Shown: in pieces, positions 15,062 to 22,179 of the stretch
How positions within the stretch are numbered: the first letter of the stretch is position 1
How the letters are laid out: each line of letters starts with the position of its first letter
NCBI GenBank assembly: GCA_021799405.1
Contig: JAJZAL010000053.1
Location: forward strand, 3,379-25,643
Direction: 5' to 3'
DNA length: 22,265 bases
Source: Acidobacteriota bacterium
Lineage (GTDB): Bacteria; Acidobacteriota; Terriglobia; Terriglobales; Acidobacteriaceae
Notes under the pieces: generated by a model
What the model saw: the letters and a program-made list of their open reading frames with translations, nothing else
What the model was told of the DNA's origin: nothing
Databases searched by the model: none
Made by a program: the position numbers and the translations under genes

Positions 15062-16294
15062 ATGCCTGCTTCGCCGCCACGTGTAGCCTATTTCCCCGAC
15101 TCGTTCCACGAAGTGAACGGCGTGGCCCACACCAGCCGTCAGTTTGAAGCTTTTGCGCGGCGGCGCAACCTGCCTTTTCTCTGCGTCCGCGCCGGCGATC
15201 GCGCTCAGGCCTTCACGCAAGATGGCAACGCGTGGACCCTTGAGTTGCCGCGCGGCTTTCTCTCTTTCCTTCTCGAAAAAGACCTGCGCTACGACCCCGC
15301 ATTTTTGCGCCACGTTCCGCTGATTGATGAGGTGCTGGAGAATTTCCAGCCGGACTTGATCCACATCACCGGCCCCAGCGAGGTGGGCATGTTGGGCGCA
15401 GGTCTCGCGTATCACCTGGGGCTGCCGCTGGCCGCCAGCTGGCATACCAATGTGCACGAGTACGCGGCGCGGCGGGCAAGCTCATTTCTGCGCCGGCTCC
15501 CGGGGCGCCAGTCTCAGGCTGCTGAAGAGACCATTGAGGGCCTGGCCATGATGATCGCAGTCGGCTTTTATTGTCTGGCAGATGTGCTTTTTGCGCCCAA
15601 CCCGGAGCTTTGCCGCCAGTTGGAGCGCGCCACCGGCCGTCCCTGTTATCTGATGCCGCGTGGTGTTGACGCCGCCCTCTTTCATCCCATGAAGCGCCGT
15701 CGCAATCCCGAAGACAGCGTTGTTGTGCTCGGTTATGTGGGCCGGCTATCCGTCGAAAAGAACGTGGCACACCTGGTCCGCGTACAGAATGAGCTGGAAC
15801 CTATAGGCATGACCAGTTTCCGCTTTCTCATTGTTGGCCACGGCGCAGAGGAGAATTGGCTGCGTGAGCATTTGCCGCGGGCGGAATTTACCGGCGTACT
15901 AAAGGGTGAGGCGCTCGCCACAGCCTATGCCAATATGGACCTCTTCGTCTTCCCTTCGCATACTGATACCTTTGGCAACGTGGTGCTGGAGGCGTTAGCG
16001 TCGGGCGTTCCAGCCATCGTCACGCCCGACGGAGGCCCGTGCACCATCGTCAGCGACGGCGTTACCGGGCGGGTTGTGCCCGATGAGGGCTTTGCCGCGG
16101 CCATTGCCGCTATTCTTGCCGACCCGGCGCAGCATGCGGCGATGCGCCAGGCGGCGCGCAGCCGAGCCCTTGCCGCCAGTTGGGATTCGGTCTTCGATGC
16201 CGTGTACCAGGGGTACGAGTCTTCGCCTTCCCTGCGCCGGCAGGCGCCGGTCGCAGCGCACGGGAACATTGACCCAACGTACAGATTCCCGTAG
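15062..16294 (+). CDS. GT4-family glycosyltransferase, mannosyltransferase (MgtA/PimB')-like
   Basis: 410 residues with the two-Rossmann GT-B layout. The N-terminal acceptor domain begins VAYFPDSFHEVNGVAHTSR, with LIHITGPSEVGMLG and SWHTNVHEYA. The C-terminal donor domain contains LGYVGRLSVEKN, FLIVGHGAEENWL, FTGVLKGEALATAYANMDLFVFPS, and TDTFGNVVLEALASGVPAIV, which carries the GT4 E(x7)E-type loop. This pattern matches GDP-mannose-dependent alpha-mannosyltransferases, but the donor sugar cannot be fixed from sequence. The frame is open far upstream (to 14702), but that part overlaps the PHP gene and lacks family similarity. The ATG at 15062 puts the first beta-strand at residue 8, as expected. 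It is probably in one transcript with the PHP gene. Confidence 0.92.
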   Translation: MPASPPRVAYFPDSFHEVNGVAHTSRQFEAFARRRNLPFLCVRAGDRAQAFTQDGNAWTLELPRGFLSFLLEKDLRYDPAFLRHVPLIDEVLENFQPDLIHITGPSEVGMLGAGLAYHLGLPLAASWHTNVHEYAARRASSFLRRLPGRQSQAAEETIEGLAMMIAVGFYCLADVLFAPNPELCRQLERATGRPCYLMPRGVDAALFHPMKRRRNPEDSVVVLGYVGRLSVEKNVAHLVRVQNELEPIGMTSFRFLIVGHGAEENWLREHLPRAEFTGVLKGEALATAYANMDLFVFPSHTDTFGNVVLEALASGVPAIVTPDGGPCTIVSDGVTGRVVPDEGFAAAIAAILADPAQHAAMRQAARSRALAASWDSVFDAVYQGYESSPSLRRQAPVAAHGNIDPTYRFP

Positions 16295-16310
16295 ACTAAG
16301 AACTTGCGAG

Positions 16311-16344
16311 GGATGCGGCTCGAGTTGCATTCTGAAACCGCATC
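16311..16344 (+). promoter_or_regulatory. Hairpin in the rpsT leader or terminator of the glycosyltransferase
   Basis: GATGCGG (16312-16318) and CCGCATC (16338-16344) pair perfectly around a 19-base loop. The stem ends 23 bases before the rpsT start. S20 is known to regulate its own translation in E. coli, so a leader role is possible. There is no T-run for an intrinsic terminator. Confidence 0.4.
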
Positions 16345-16367
16345 ATCCCAAAGATTAAGGCAGATCA

Positions 16368-16643
16368 ATGGCAAATCATGTATCAGCGCTGAAGCGCGCC
16401 CGTCAGACCGAAACCCGTACCGCCGTTAACCGCGCCAACCGCAGCCGGGTGCGCAGCAGCCTGCGCGCGTTGCGCGAGGCGCTGGCCAAGGGCGACGTGA
16501 AGGCCGCCCAGGTGCAGTATCGCGAGACGGTTTCCGCACTCGACAAGAGCGTGCAGAAGGGCATTCTGCATGACAACACCGCCTCCCGTTACAAGAGCCG
16601 CCTGAACGCGCGCTTGAAGGCTATGGCCACGGCCAAGGCTTAA
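16368..16643 (+). CDS. rpsT: 30S ribosomal protein S20
   Basis: 91 residues, basic and helical, the normal S20 size. It begins [22 protein letters not shown] and continues [16 protein letters not shown], with the conserved C-terminal [21 protein letters not shown]20 is a primary 16S rRNA binder that supports helix 44 and the 5' domain during 30S assembly. The start is supported by AAGG (16357-16360), seven bases upstream. It is usually monocistronic, as it appears here. Confidence 0.97.
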   Translation: MANHVSALKRARQTETRTAVNRANRSRVRSSLRALREALAKGDVKAAQVQYRETVSALDKSVQKGILHDNTASRYKSRLNARLKAMATAKA

Positions 16644-16874
16644 AACGGCGAGGCTGTACGCGCGTGGTGCTCCTAGCAAAATAAGGGGCGCTGTTTTCTG
16701 AAAGTGCAGCCTCAAGTCGGTGCGGCCCCAGGGAGCGGCGACCGGGCGAGAAACTCACGAGGCCACGCAGGACATACCTGCCCTGGTTTTTGCAGGAGTC
16801 TTCGGAGTTCATCGACTGTTCTGAGGAGCCTCTCTGAAAAGAGTGAGCCAGCGCCGGAGACCAGGGGGCAATGT

Positions 16875-17381
16875 ATGCGCAATTTCTGCATGCGGATCGT
16901 TCGCTTTTGGGGAACCAGGTCCCGGCTGAATGTGGCGCAATATCTCTGGGTTCTCTTTATGCTTGGCGTACTGGCTGCGCTGGAGAGTAATCAGATCGGG
17001 CTTTATCTGGTGCCGCCGTTTGGCGCAACGCTGACCATCCTCCTAATGCTTCCCCAAGCCTCGGTCGCACAACCCTACGCTCTGGTTGCTGGCTCAGTCG
17101 CTGGAGCCTCAGTAGGAACGCTGCTGAGTTTCTTTGCGCGCGGCTCCTTGATGGCCATTCTCTCCGCCGTCGCGGCCTTCGGCATCATCAATCTCATCCG
17201 TGCCTACCATCCACCCGGCGTGGCGCTGGCGATGTATCCGTTGCTGCTACATCCCGGCCATTGGTTTCCGCTGACGGTGGTTCTTCCGTTTACCGTCGTT
17301 GCATCAGGCTCCGCTGCTTTGCTGAGCAGGCTGGTTCATCCGTGGCCGGCCTATCCGAACCCGCTCAAGAGCGGCTCGTGA
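16875..17381 (+). CDS. HPP-family integral membrane protein
   Basis: 168 residues from the ATG at 16875, supported by AGGGGG (16863-16868) six bases upstream. The frame is open back to 16704, but that part has no family character. Four membrane helices are visible: about 22-40 (YLWVLFMLGVLAALES), 45-62 (GLYLVPPFGATLTILLML), 70-108 and 128-155. The family signature is in AYHPPGVALAMYPLLLHPG (about 115-133), the His-Pro-Pro motif that names the family, and in PPFGAT. Some plant homologues transport nitrite; bacterial roles are mostly unknown. It stands alone and converges with the sulfatase gene. Confidence 0.85.
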   Translation: MRNFCMRIVRFWGTRSRLNVAQYLWVLFMLGVLAALESNQIGLYLVPPFGATLTILLMLPQASVAQPYALVAGSVAGASVGTLLSFFARGSLMAILSAVAAFGIINLIRAYHPPGVALAMYPLLLHPGHWFPLTVVLPFTVVASGSAALLSRLVHPWPAYPNPLKSGS

Positions 17382-17429
17382 TTCGCTACCGAAATTACGA
17401 CCCAGCGCAATCGTTGAGCCTTCGCTTCG

Positions 17430-17458
17430 TGGCGGGAAGCGCCGGTTTCGTCCCGCCA
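17430..17458. terminator. Stem-loop between convergent HPP and sulfatase genes
   Basis: TGGCGGGA (17430-17437) and TCCCGCCA (17451-17458) form a perfect 8-bp GC-rich stem with a 13-base loop. It sits between two convergent stop codons, the usual place for a bidirectional terminator, but no T-run follows on either strand. Termination is therefore inferred. Confidence 0.5.
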
Positions 17459-17487
17459 TAACTGCCGCATGTCGGGCGATCTTCAAA

Positions 17488-19104
17488 TCATGATATGCAG
17501 CGTGCCATAGGTCGGGTGCTTGTGGTCGCTTCCTCAAAAGCTTCCCGACCCGATCCGGCGCGCGGATCCACTGCCGCCATCCGCGTGCCCCGGGGCCGCG
17601 GGTCGGTGCGATCGTATCCGCGGCTCAGTTGGTATCGGGATCTCTGTTCCGTTTCGTCGGGATCACCTTCGACTTCCTTGACCATGAGCTTGTGCATCGC
17701 TTCCATCCGCGTCTTGTGCTCAGGCAGATGCGCCAGATTCGTGAACTCCCCTGGGTCGGTGGGCAGATGATACAGCTCTCGTTCGGCCGGGTGATCCTTG
17801 TCAATCACCGTGTGGTAGACATACTTCCACTCGCCCTGGCGGATCATGACGTATCCCGATGCCGTATTGTGCGCATAGTATTCGGTAACCGCGTAGTCTT
17901 TCCAGTGGGCGTGGGCGTCATCCATCCGGTGCAGCATGGATTGGCCGTTCCAGTCGTCAGGAGCGTGCCCGCCCGCCATCTCCACGACCGTCTGCACCAG
18001 GTCCATATGCGAGGAGGCGCCGCTGCGCCGTTGCCGGCCTTGCCAGCGCTTCGGCCACGAGATCACCAGGGGAACCCGGCTCGACTGCTCAAACATGCAG
18101 TTCTTCCACCACATTCCATGCTCGCCCATGTTCTCGCCGTGATCGGATGAGTAAATGATGATCGTGTTCTCGGCGACATCGGGGTGCATGCGCAGGGCGG
18201 CCAACACCTTGCCAATCTGATTGTCTGCCCAGTCCGTAAGGCCATAGTAGAGTTCACGTCCGCGGCGCACCGTGTCATCGGGGACGCCAATCTCTTCAAA
18301 GCCGGCCCGCTGCACTTTATAGTTCAGCACCAGTCCGTCAAGGAAGCCATTCGGGATAACAGGCATGCTGACCCTGCCGCGATACCGCTCCCAGTATTCT
18401 TCCGGCACAATCAGCGGAAAATGCGGGGCCAGGTAGCCGACAAAGAGGAAGAAGGGCTTGTCGCCGCCTTGCTGCCTGGAGAGAAATTCCACCGCGCCTG
18501 CCGTGACCCTGCGGTCGTGTTCTACAGTGCTGCCGTGATCCCCGGGGTGAAAATTGCTGAAGCGAGGGGAAAGCCTTGATTCAGTCAAGTGCGTGGGCGG
18601 CAGGCGATGCCCCTTGCCTGTCTTGTACCAGTTGTTGAAGTTGCCGCCAACCTGCGTAAAGCCGTAACGCCTGCTGTAGTCATAATGCTGCTTGCCGCAC
18701 AGGAATGACTGATACCCGGCTTTGTTCAGCACGCGTGGCAAGGAAGCGATGTCGGGGCTGGGCAACCAACAGGTCAAACCCCACACATCAACGCGCGAAG
18801 TGTACTTGCCCGCGGTCAATGAAAGGCGCGAAGGCACACAGAGGGGCGAGTTGCAGTAGTGGCCATCAAATGTAATGCCGCTTTCCGCAAGAGCATCAAT
18901 GTTCGGCGTCTGGATAAGCTTGTTGCCGTAATACCCCGCAATGTGCGGATTATGCTCATCCGACATGATCCACAGAATATTGGGCTTCTTCGGCGTCTTC
19001 AGCTGGCTCGCCGCGTAGGTCTGCTCCAGAGCAAGTCCGCAAGCCCCCGCGGCAGCAGTATTGAGGAACTGTCGTCTGGTGATCGCCTGAATCTCATTGG
19101 GCAT
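17488..19104 (-). CDS. Tat-exported sulfatase (arylsulfatase/choline-sulfatase superfamily)
   Basis: 538 residues. The N-terminus TRRQFLNTAAAGACGLAL is a twin-arginine signal, so the folded enzyme is exported to the periplasm. The active-site cysteine that becomes formylglycine is C89 in CVPSR (C-x-P-S-R). Metal and active-site segments follow: SDEHNP (D49), GKQHY (K138), APHFP (H228) and SSDHGENMGEHG (D321, H322). The family hydrolyses sulfate esters, often on polysaccharides. Glycosidases next door suggest a sulfated or sulfate-decorated glycan, but the substrate is open. A formylglycine-generating enzyme must be encoded elsewhere; none is in the window. AAGGAG (19117-19112 on the minus strand) fixes the start. 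A palindromic operator candidate lies 260 bases upstream. Confidence 0.93.
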   Translation of the reverse strand: MPNEIQAITRRQFLNTAAAGACGLALEQTYAASQLKTPKKPNILWIMSDEHNPHIAGYYGNKLIQTPNIDALAESGITFDGHYCNSPLCVPSRLSLTAGKYTSRVDVWGLTCWLPSPDIASLPRVLNKAGYQSFLCGKQHYDYSRRYGFTQVGGNFNNWYKTGKGHRLPPTHLTESRLSPRFSNFHPGDHGSTVEHDRRVTAGAVEFLSRQQGGDKPFFLFVGYLAPHFPLIVPEEYWERYRGRVSMPVIPNGFLDGLVLNYKVQRAGFEEIGVPDDTVRRGRELYYGLTDWADNQIGKVLAALRMHPDVAENTIIIYSSDHGENMGEHGMWWKNCMFEQSSRVPLVISWPKRWQGRQRRSGASSHMDLVQTVVEMAGGHAPDDWNGQSMLHRMDDAHAHWKDYAVTEYYAHNTASGYVMIRQGEWKYVYHTVIDKDHPAERELYHLPTDPGEFTNLAHLPEHKTRMEAMHKLMVKEVEGDPDETEQRSRYQLSRGYDRTDPRPRGTRMAAVDPRAGSGREAFEEATTSTRPMARCIS

Positions 19105-19447
19105 CAGTCAACTCCTTGGGTAAAACGAAAGGATCTCTCCTGGATGGAGCGAGAGATGTGCGGCGTTCGCAAAGGCTCCGCGGATCCAACAGCAGGTAAC
19201 ACTCGTCAAGGAAAGCGATTTGCTCGCTTGAAACGGTGGTGCGGCCCAATCGCTCCCGGATACAGTCACGTTGTCTTGCCGCGGGCCACGCTGTCATCGC
19301 CGGCGCAACCGCGTATTCGCTTTGCAGACTCACCCACTTTTGCATGAATTGGCCCGATCATGACTGTAACCCATTACATTTTGCATGAAACTCTATGCCG
19401 CGAAAGATGCGCTTGTCAAGCCCAACCTTGCAGTCAGTGTCGCCCGT
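19105..19447. other. Intergenic region upstream of the sulfatase gene
   Basis: About 340 bases, no credible gene. It holds the palindrome TGTAACCCATTACA (19365-19378) and an 11-base direct repeat TTTTGCATGAA at 19338-19348 and 19379-19389. This suggests an independent promoter for the sulfatase with a leader of about 250 bases. Confidence 0.5.
19365..19378. promoter_or_regulatory. Operator candidate TGTAA-N4-TTACA upstream of the sulfatase
   Basis: A perfect 5-4-5 inverted repeat (TGTAACCCATTACA). The same arms and spacing recur at 20691-20704 between the two glycosidase genes, and I found no third copy. Length and arm sequence resemble LacI/GalR-family operators (for example the cre-type TGTAANCGNTTACA), although the central CG is missing. 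No regulator gene is in the window. Confidence 0.6.
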
Positions 19448-20566
19448 CTACTTCGCAACGCCCGTAATGTCAGGCGGAATTGGCCGCTGACGAAGCTGCA
19501 GATTCGGATCGCCGGAGATAGCTCGCGCGTCTTTCAGGCTGTCGACCGCTCCATCCGGCCAGAACAGGCCGTTGATCGTGCCGTTCTTCCGCTGCGCCGG
19601 CAGATATGCAGGCTTGATCATCAATGACCAGAAAAAGCTTCCAATCGGGTAAGAGTGGACCGTTGGCGCGAGCGACGCGTAGTCCGTCAGGCGCTCCTGC
19701 TGCGTGATCCGCTGGCCACCCCATCCGCTGCCTCCCTGGCGCACGCGTTGCCACTCCGTGAGCCACACGGGCAGACCGGTTTTCTGGCCTGCCGCCAGGG
19801 CATTCCTGATCGCGTCTGCCAGTGCCTGCGTGCTGACCGGATAGTTGTCGTGGAAATTGATGATGTCGAGGCCCAGCGGAATGAATTTCCGGGCGAGGTT
19901 CACCCTGGCTGAACCCACCGTCAGCGGCACGGTGCCCTGAAGGGACTTTGCCGTTTTAAACATGGACATGGCAAAGGGAGCTGTTCCCGGCTTTCCGTTT
20001 CTGCCGATGGTCGGTTCGTTCATCACTTCAATCGCCAGCAGGCGATCGTCGTTTCCGTATTGCTTCATGAACCACTCGACGAATTTGCGGGGGTGTTCCC
20101 ATTGGCTTGGATCTCCGGCCGCAATCTTGCGTCCCGGAGACTGGATGGCAAAGGCCCTCTTCGGATCTGTCGTCCACATGTTGCCTGGCGTCGGCGCAAC
20201 GCCGTCATTCTCAAACAGCGAAATCAGTATCCTTATGCCGTTATCGTGAGCCGCGTCAAGCATCTGGTCAAACTCGCGCTGGAACTTTGCCGGCTCCATT
20301 CCCCAGTATTCGTAACTTGCCCACATGCGCAGTGCGTTCAGGTGGATTTCTCGCGCATAGCCGAAATCCCGCCGGGTTTCTTTCAGGCTGAAGTTCTTCC
20401 ACAGTTGCGGCGCATTGTAGGCGCCCGCCGGAATATAGATCGCGCCCCGGATCGACGCAGGGTCATCCCTGCGCACTGCGCCATGCAAAGGCAAAGCCGA
20501 GATGTTGATGAGGCATGCTGAAACAAGCGAAAGAGCGGTGTATCTGGCTCTGTTGATCAACTTCAT
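19448..20566 (-). CDS. Secreted clan GH-A glycoside hydrolase (GH5-like, 'cellulase family')
   Basis: 372 residues from the ATG at 20566, which has AGGAG (20577-20573, minus strand) six bases upstream and gives a Sec signal (MKLINRARYTALSLVSACLI..., cleavage near residue 30). The frame is open to 20668, but that would bury the signal. The (beta/alpha)8 retaining-glycosidase pattern is clear: NALRMWASYEYWG, ILISLFENDG, EVMNEP with acid/base E184, DIINFHDNYPV, and WLTEW with nucleophile E271, then FFWSLM. Clan GH-A is secure. GH5 is most likely, and the polysaccharide substrate cannot be read from sequence. It diverges from the GH43-type gene across a shared control region. Confidence 0.88.
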   Translation of the reverse strand: MKLINRARYTALSLVSACLINISALPLHGAVRRDDPASIRGAIYIPAGAYNAPQLWKNFSLKETRRDFGYAREIHLNALRMWASYEYWGMEPAKFQREFDQMLDAAHDNGIRILISLFENDGVAPTPGNMWTTDPKRAFAIQSPGRKIAAGDPSQWEHPRKFVEWFMKQYGNDDRLLAIEVMNEPTIGRNGKPGTAPFAMSMFKTAKSLQGTVPLTVGSARVNLARKFIPLGLDIINFHDNYPVSTQALADAIRNALAAGQKTGLPVWLTEWQRVRQGGSGWGGQRITQQERLTDYASLAPTVHSYPIGSFFWSLMIKPAYLPAQRKNGTINGLFWPDGAVDSLKDARAISGDPNLQLRQRPIPPDITGVAK

Positions 20567-20690
20567 GAAGCGCTCCTGTGATAAAACCCGCGGTAATTGG
20601 CGCCGATCCCCGATAAGCGCCTCGATCGAACTCTCAGAACCCGTGAATCCAAACTGCTTCAGCCACATTTACGGGCAGTTGATAAAAGAA

Positions 20691-20704
20691 TGTAAATGAT
20701 TACA
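20691..20704. promoter_or_regulatory. Operator candidate TGTAA-N4-TTACA between divergent glycosidase genes
   Basis: TGTAAATGATTACA, extendable by one base each side to a perfect 6-4-6 repeat (20690-20705). It falls between a TTGATA hexamer (20679-20684) and TACATA (20701-20706), spaced 16 bp, which could be the promoter of the GH43-type gene. Binding there would block that promoter. The same arms occur upstream of the sulfatase. Confidence 0.65.
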
Positions 20705-20738
20705 TAAAAAGAACGAGAATAACGAAACGGAGTGTATC

Positions 20739-20771
20739 ATGAAGCTTTTGGAACTGACAAAGCAATGGTGA
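20739..20771 (+). other. 10-codon mini-ORF in the leader of the GH43-type gene
   Basis: ATG at 20739 encodes MKLLELTKQW and stops at 20769-20771. ACGGAG (20727-20732) sits at a proper six-base spacing. Its end overlaps an in-frame upstream ATG (20765) of the glycosidase reading frame. It could be a leader peptide or simply chance. Confidence 0.3.
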
Positions 20772-20845
20772 GTTCCGCCCGCGATTGTCCCGGCAGATTT
20801 GGGGTGCGATCGGAATGCCTTGCAGAGAAAAGACGGAGGATTACG

Positions 20846-21898
20846 GTGAAAAATCGTCTCTCAGTAATGTTGATCGTCGCAGCCGGTGCGGCTTTCCTGT
20901 GCGCACCTGTTCTTTCCTGGTCGCGCACTCACGCCGCAAACGATACTTTCGCCAACCCTCTGTTGCCGACCGGCGCCGATCCCTGGGTGATCACGTGGAA
21001 AGGGAATTATTACTACATGAACACGACCGGGAAGAACCTCACCCTTTGGAAGACCCATGATATAACGGACCTGCGCGACGCGGAGAAGAAGGTCGTGTGG
21101 ACACCGGAGCCGGGCAAGCCATGGTCGCGCGGCATCTGGGCGCCTGAACTGCATCGCTGGGGAAATAAGTGGTACATCTATTTCGCGGCCGATGCCGGCA
21201 CGAACAAGACGCATCGTATCTACGTTGTCGAGAATTCATCGGACGATCCGATCAAGGGCCGCTGGACTCTGAAGGGCCAGGTTACAGACGCAACCAATAA
21301 GTGGGCCATCGATGCCGATCTCTTTGCAGTCAATGGCGTGCACTATCTCCTGTGGTCGGGCTGGAAGGGAGATAAGAATGGCGAGCAGGACATCTTCATA
21401 GCCCGCATGAGCAATCCATGGACGATCGACTCCCCGCGGACACTGATTTCATCTCCGGTCTTTCCATGGGAAAAAGTTGGGGACACACCAGCAGGACACG
21501 TCAATGTAAACGAGGGGCCTGAGGCTCTCATCCACGGTAATAAGGTGTTCGTTTTCTTTTCGGCATCCGGATGCTGGACCGATTCTTATGCGCTCGGCGC
21601 AGTCGTTGCGTCCACGAACTCCAATTTGCTTGATCCTGCGTCGTGGAAAAAGTTCAGCCACCCATTCTTCAATGAGGACCCCAAGGCAGGTGTATACGGC
21701 CCGGGGCATAACGGCTTTTTCAAATCTCCTGATGGCAAGCAGGACTGGATTGTCTATCATGCAAATCCGGCTCCGCATGATGGCTGCGGCGCATCTCGCT
21801 CGCCTCGCATCCAGCCCTTTACCTGGAAGGCCGACGGGACGCCTGATCTCGGAATGCCGGTTCCTGCCGGTCAGCCACTCAAAAAGCCGTCAAATTGA
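20846..21898 (+). CDS. Secreted GH43-type glycosidase (arabinanase/arabinofuranosidase/xylosidase clan)
   Basis: 350 residues from a GTG at 20846, chosen because GGAGG (20835-20839) lies six bases upstream and the product then starts with a Sec signal (KNRLSVMLIVAAGAAFLCAP, cleavage near AAHAA/THAA at about 30). An in-frame ATG at 20765 would add 27 polar residues before the signal. The five-bladed propeller active site is recognisable: GADPWV with catalytic base D45, WAPELHRWGNKWYIYFAAD, IDADLF with pKa-tuning D156, and NEGPEAL with acid E223. Family members cleave arabinan, xylan or related side chains. It diverges from the GH5-like gene and lies in the same locus as the sulfatase. Confidence 0.9.
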   Translation: MKNRLSVMLIVAAGAAFLCAPVLSWSRTHAANDTFANPLLPTGADPWVITWKGNYYYMNTTGKNLTLWKTHDITDLRDAEKKVVWTPEPGKPWSRGIWAPELHRWGNKWYIYFAADAGTNKTHRIYVVENSSDDPIKGRWTLKGQVTDATNKWAIDADLFAVNGVHYLLWSGWKGDKNGEQDIFIARMSNPWTIDSPRTLISSPVFPWEKVGDTPAGHVNVNEGPEALIHGNKVFVFFSASGCWTDSYALGAVVASTNSNLLDPASWKKFSHPFFNEDPKAGVYGPGHNGFFKSPDGKQDWIVYHANPAPHDGCGASRSPRIQPFTWKADGTPDLGMPVPAGQPLKKPSN

Positions 21899-21944
21899 AA
21901 GGCGGGGGCAGACTCACTTAAGAGATCCTGACGCTTTTCGCCGG

Positions 21945-22008
21945 TTGCTCACGCATGCCTGAGCGGGTATTAGAGGTATGTTCGCCCGCGTGAGCAAACT
22001 TCCGCTCA
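21945..22008. repeat. Competing inverted-repeat arms upstream of the last gene
   Basis: TTGCTCACGC (21945-21954) pairs perfectly with GCGTGAGCAA (21988-21997). TGAGCGG (21960-21966) pairs perfectly with CCGCTCA (22002-22008). The two pairings interleave. Alternatively, adjacent arms can pair as two small hairpins through GCTCA/TGAGC (21947-21951 with 21960-21964; 21991-21995 with 22004-22008). It may be a terminator of the GH43-type gene or a structured leader of the next gene. Confidence 0.5.
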
Positions 22009-22113
22009 TTGAAGACTGATCCTAAAGGTCCAACCAGAGAGCGGTGAAATAGCCGACCTCCCCGGTCAGGGATGTCGCGTGTAATCCTTTAAGTGCATGG
22101 GCCTCATTGTGGT

Positions 22114-22157
22114 GTAATGTTTCTTTGCATTACTTTGTACTTCTCATTCTGGTACAA
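22114..22157. promoter_or_regulatory. Two consecutive inverted repeats before the Tat-substrate gene
   Basis: GTAATG (22114-22119) / CATTAC (22128-22133) with an 8-base spacer is followed at once by TTGTAC (22135-22140) / GTACAA (22152-22157) with an 11-base spacer. Both lie within 70 bases of the start codon. The GTAA/TTAC arms echo the locus operator, but the spacing differs. Confidence 0.4.
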
Positions 22158-22179
22158 CGATTTTTTCAAGGACTTTCTC

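Noticed and set aside
19094..19345. 83-codon minus ORF upstream of the sulfatase
   Set aside because: It overlaps the sulfatase Shine-Dalgarno and start, has no recognisable domain, and lies in a region better explained as leader.
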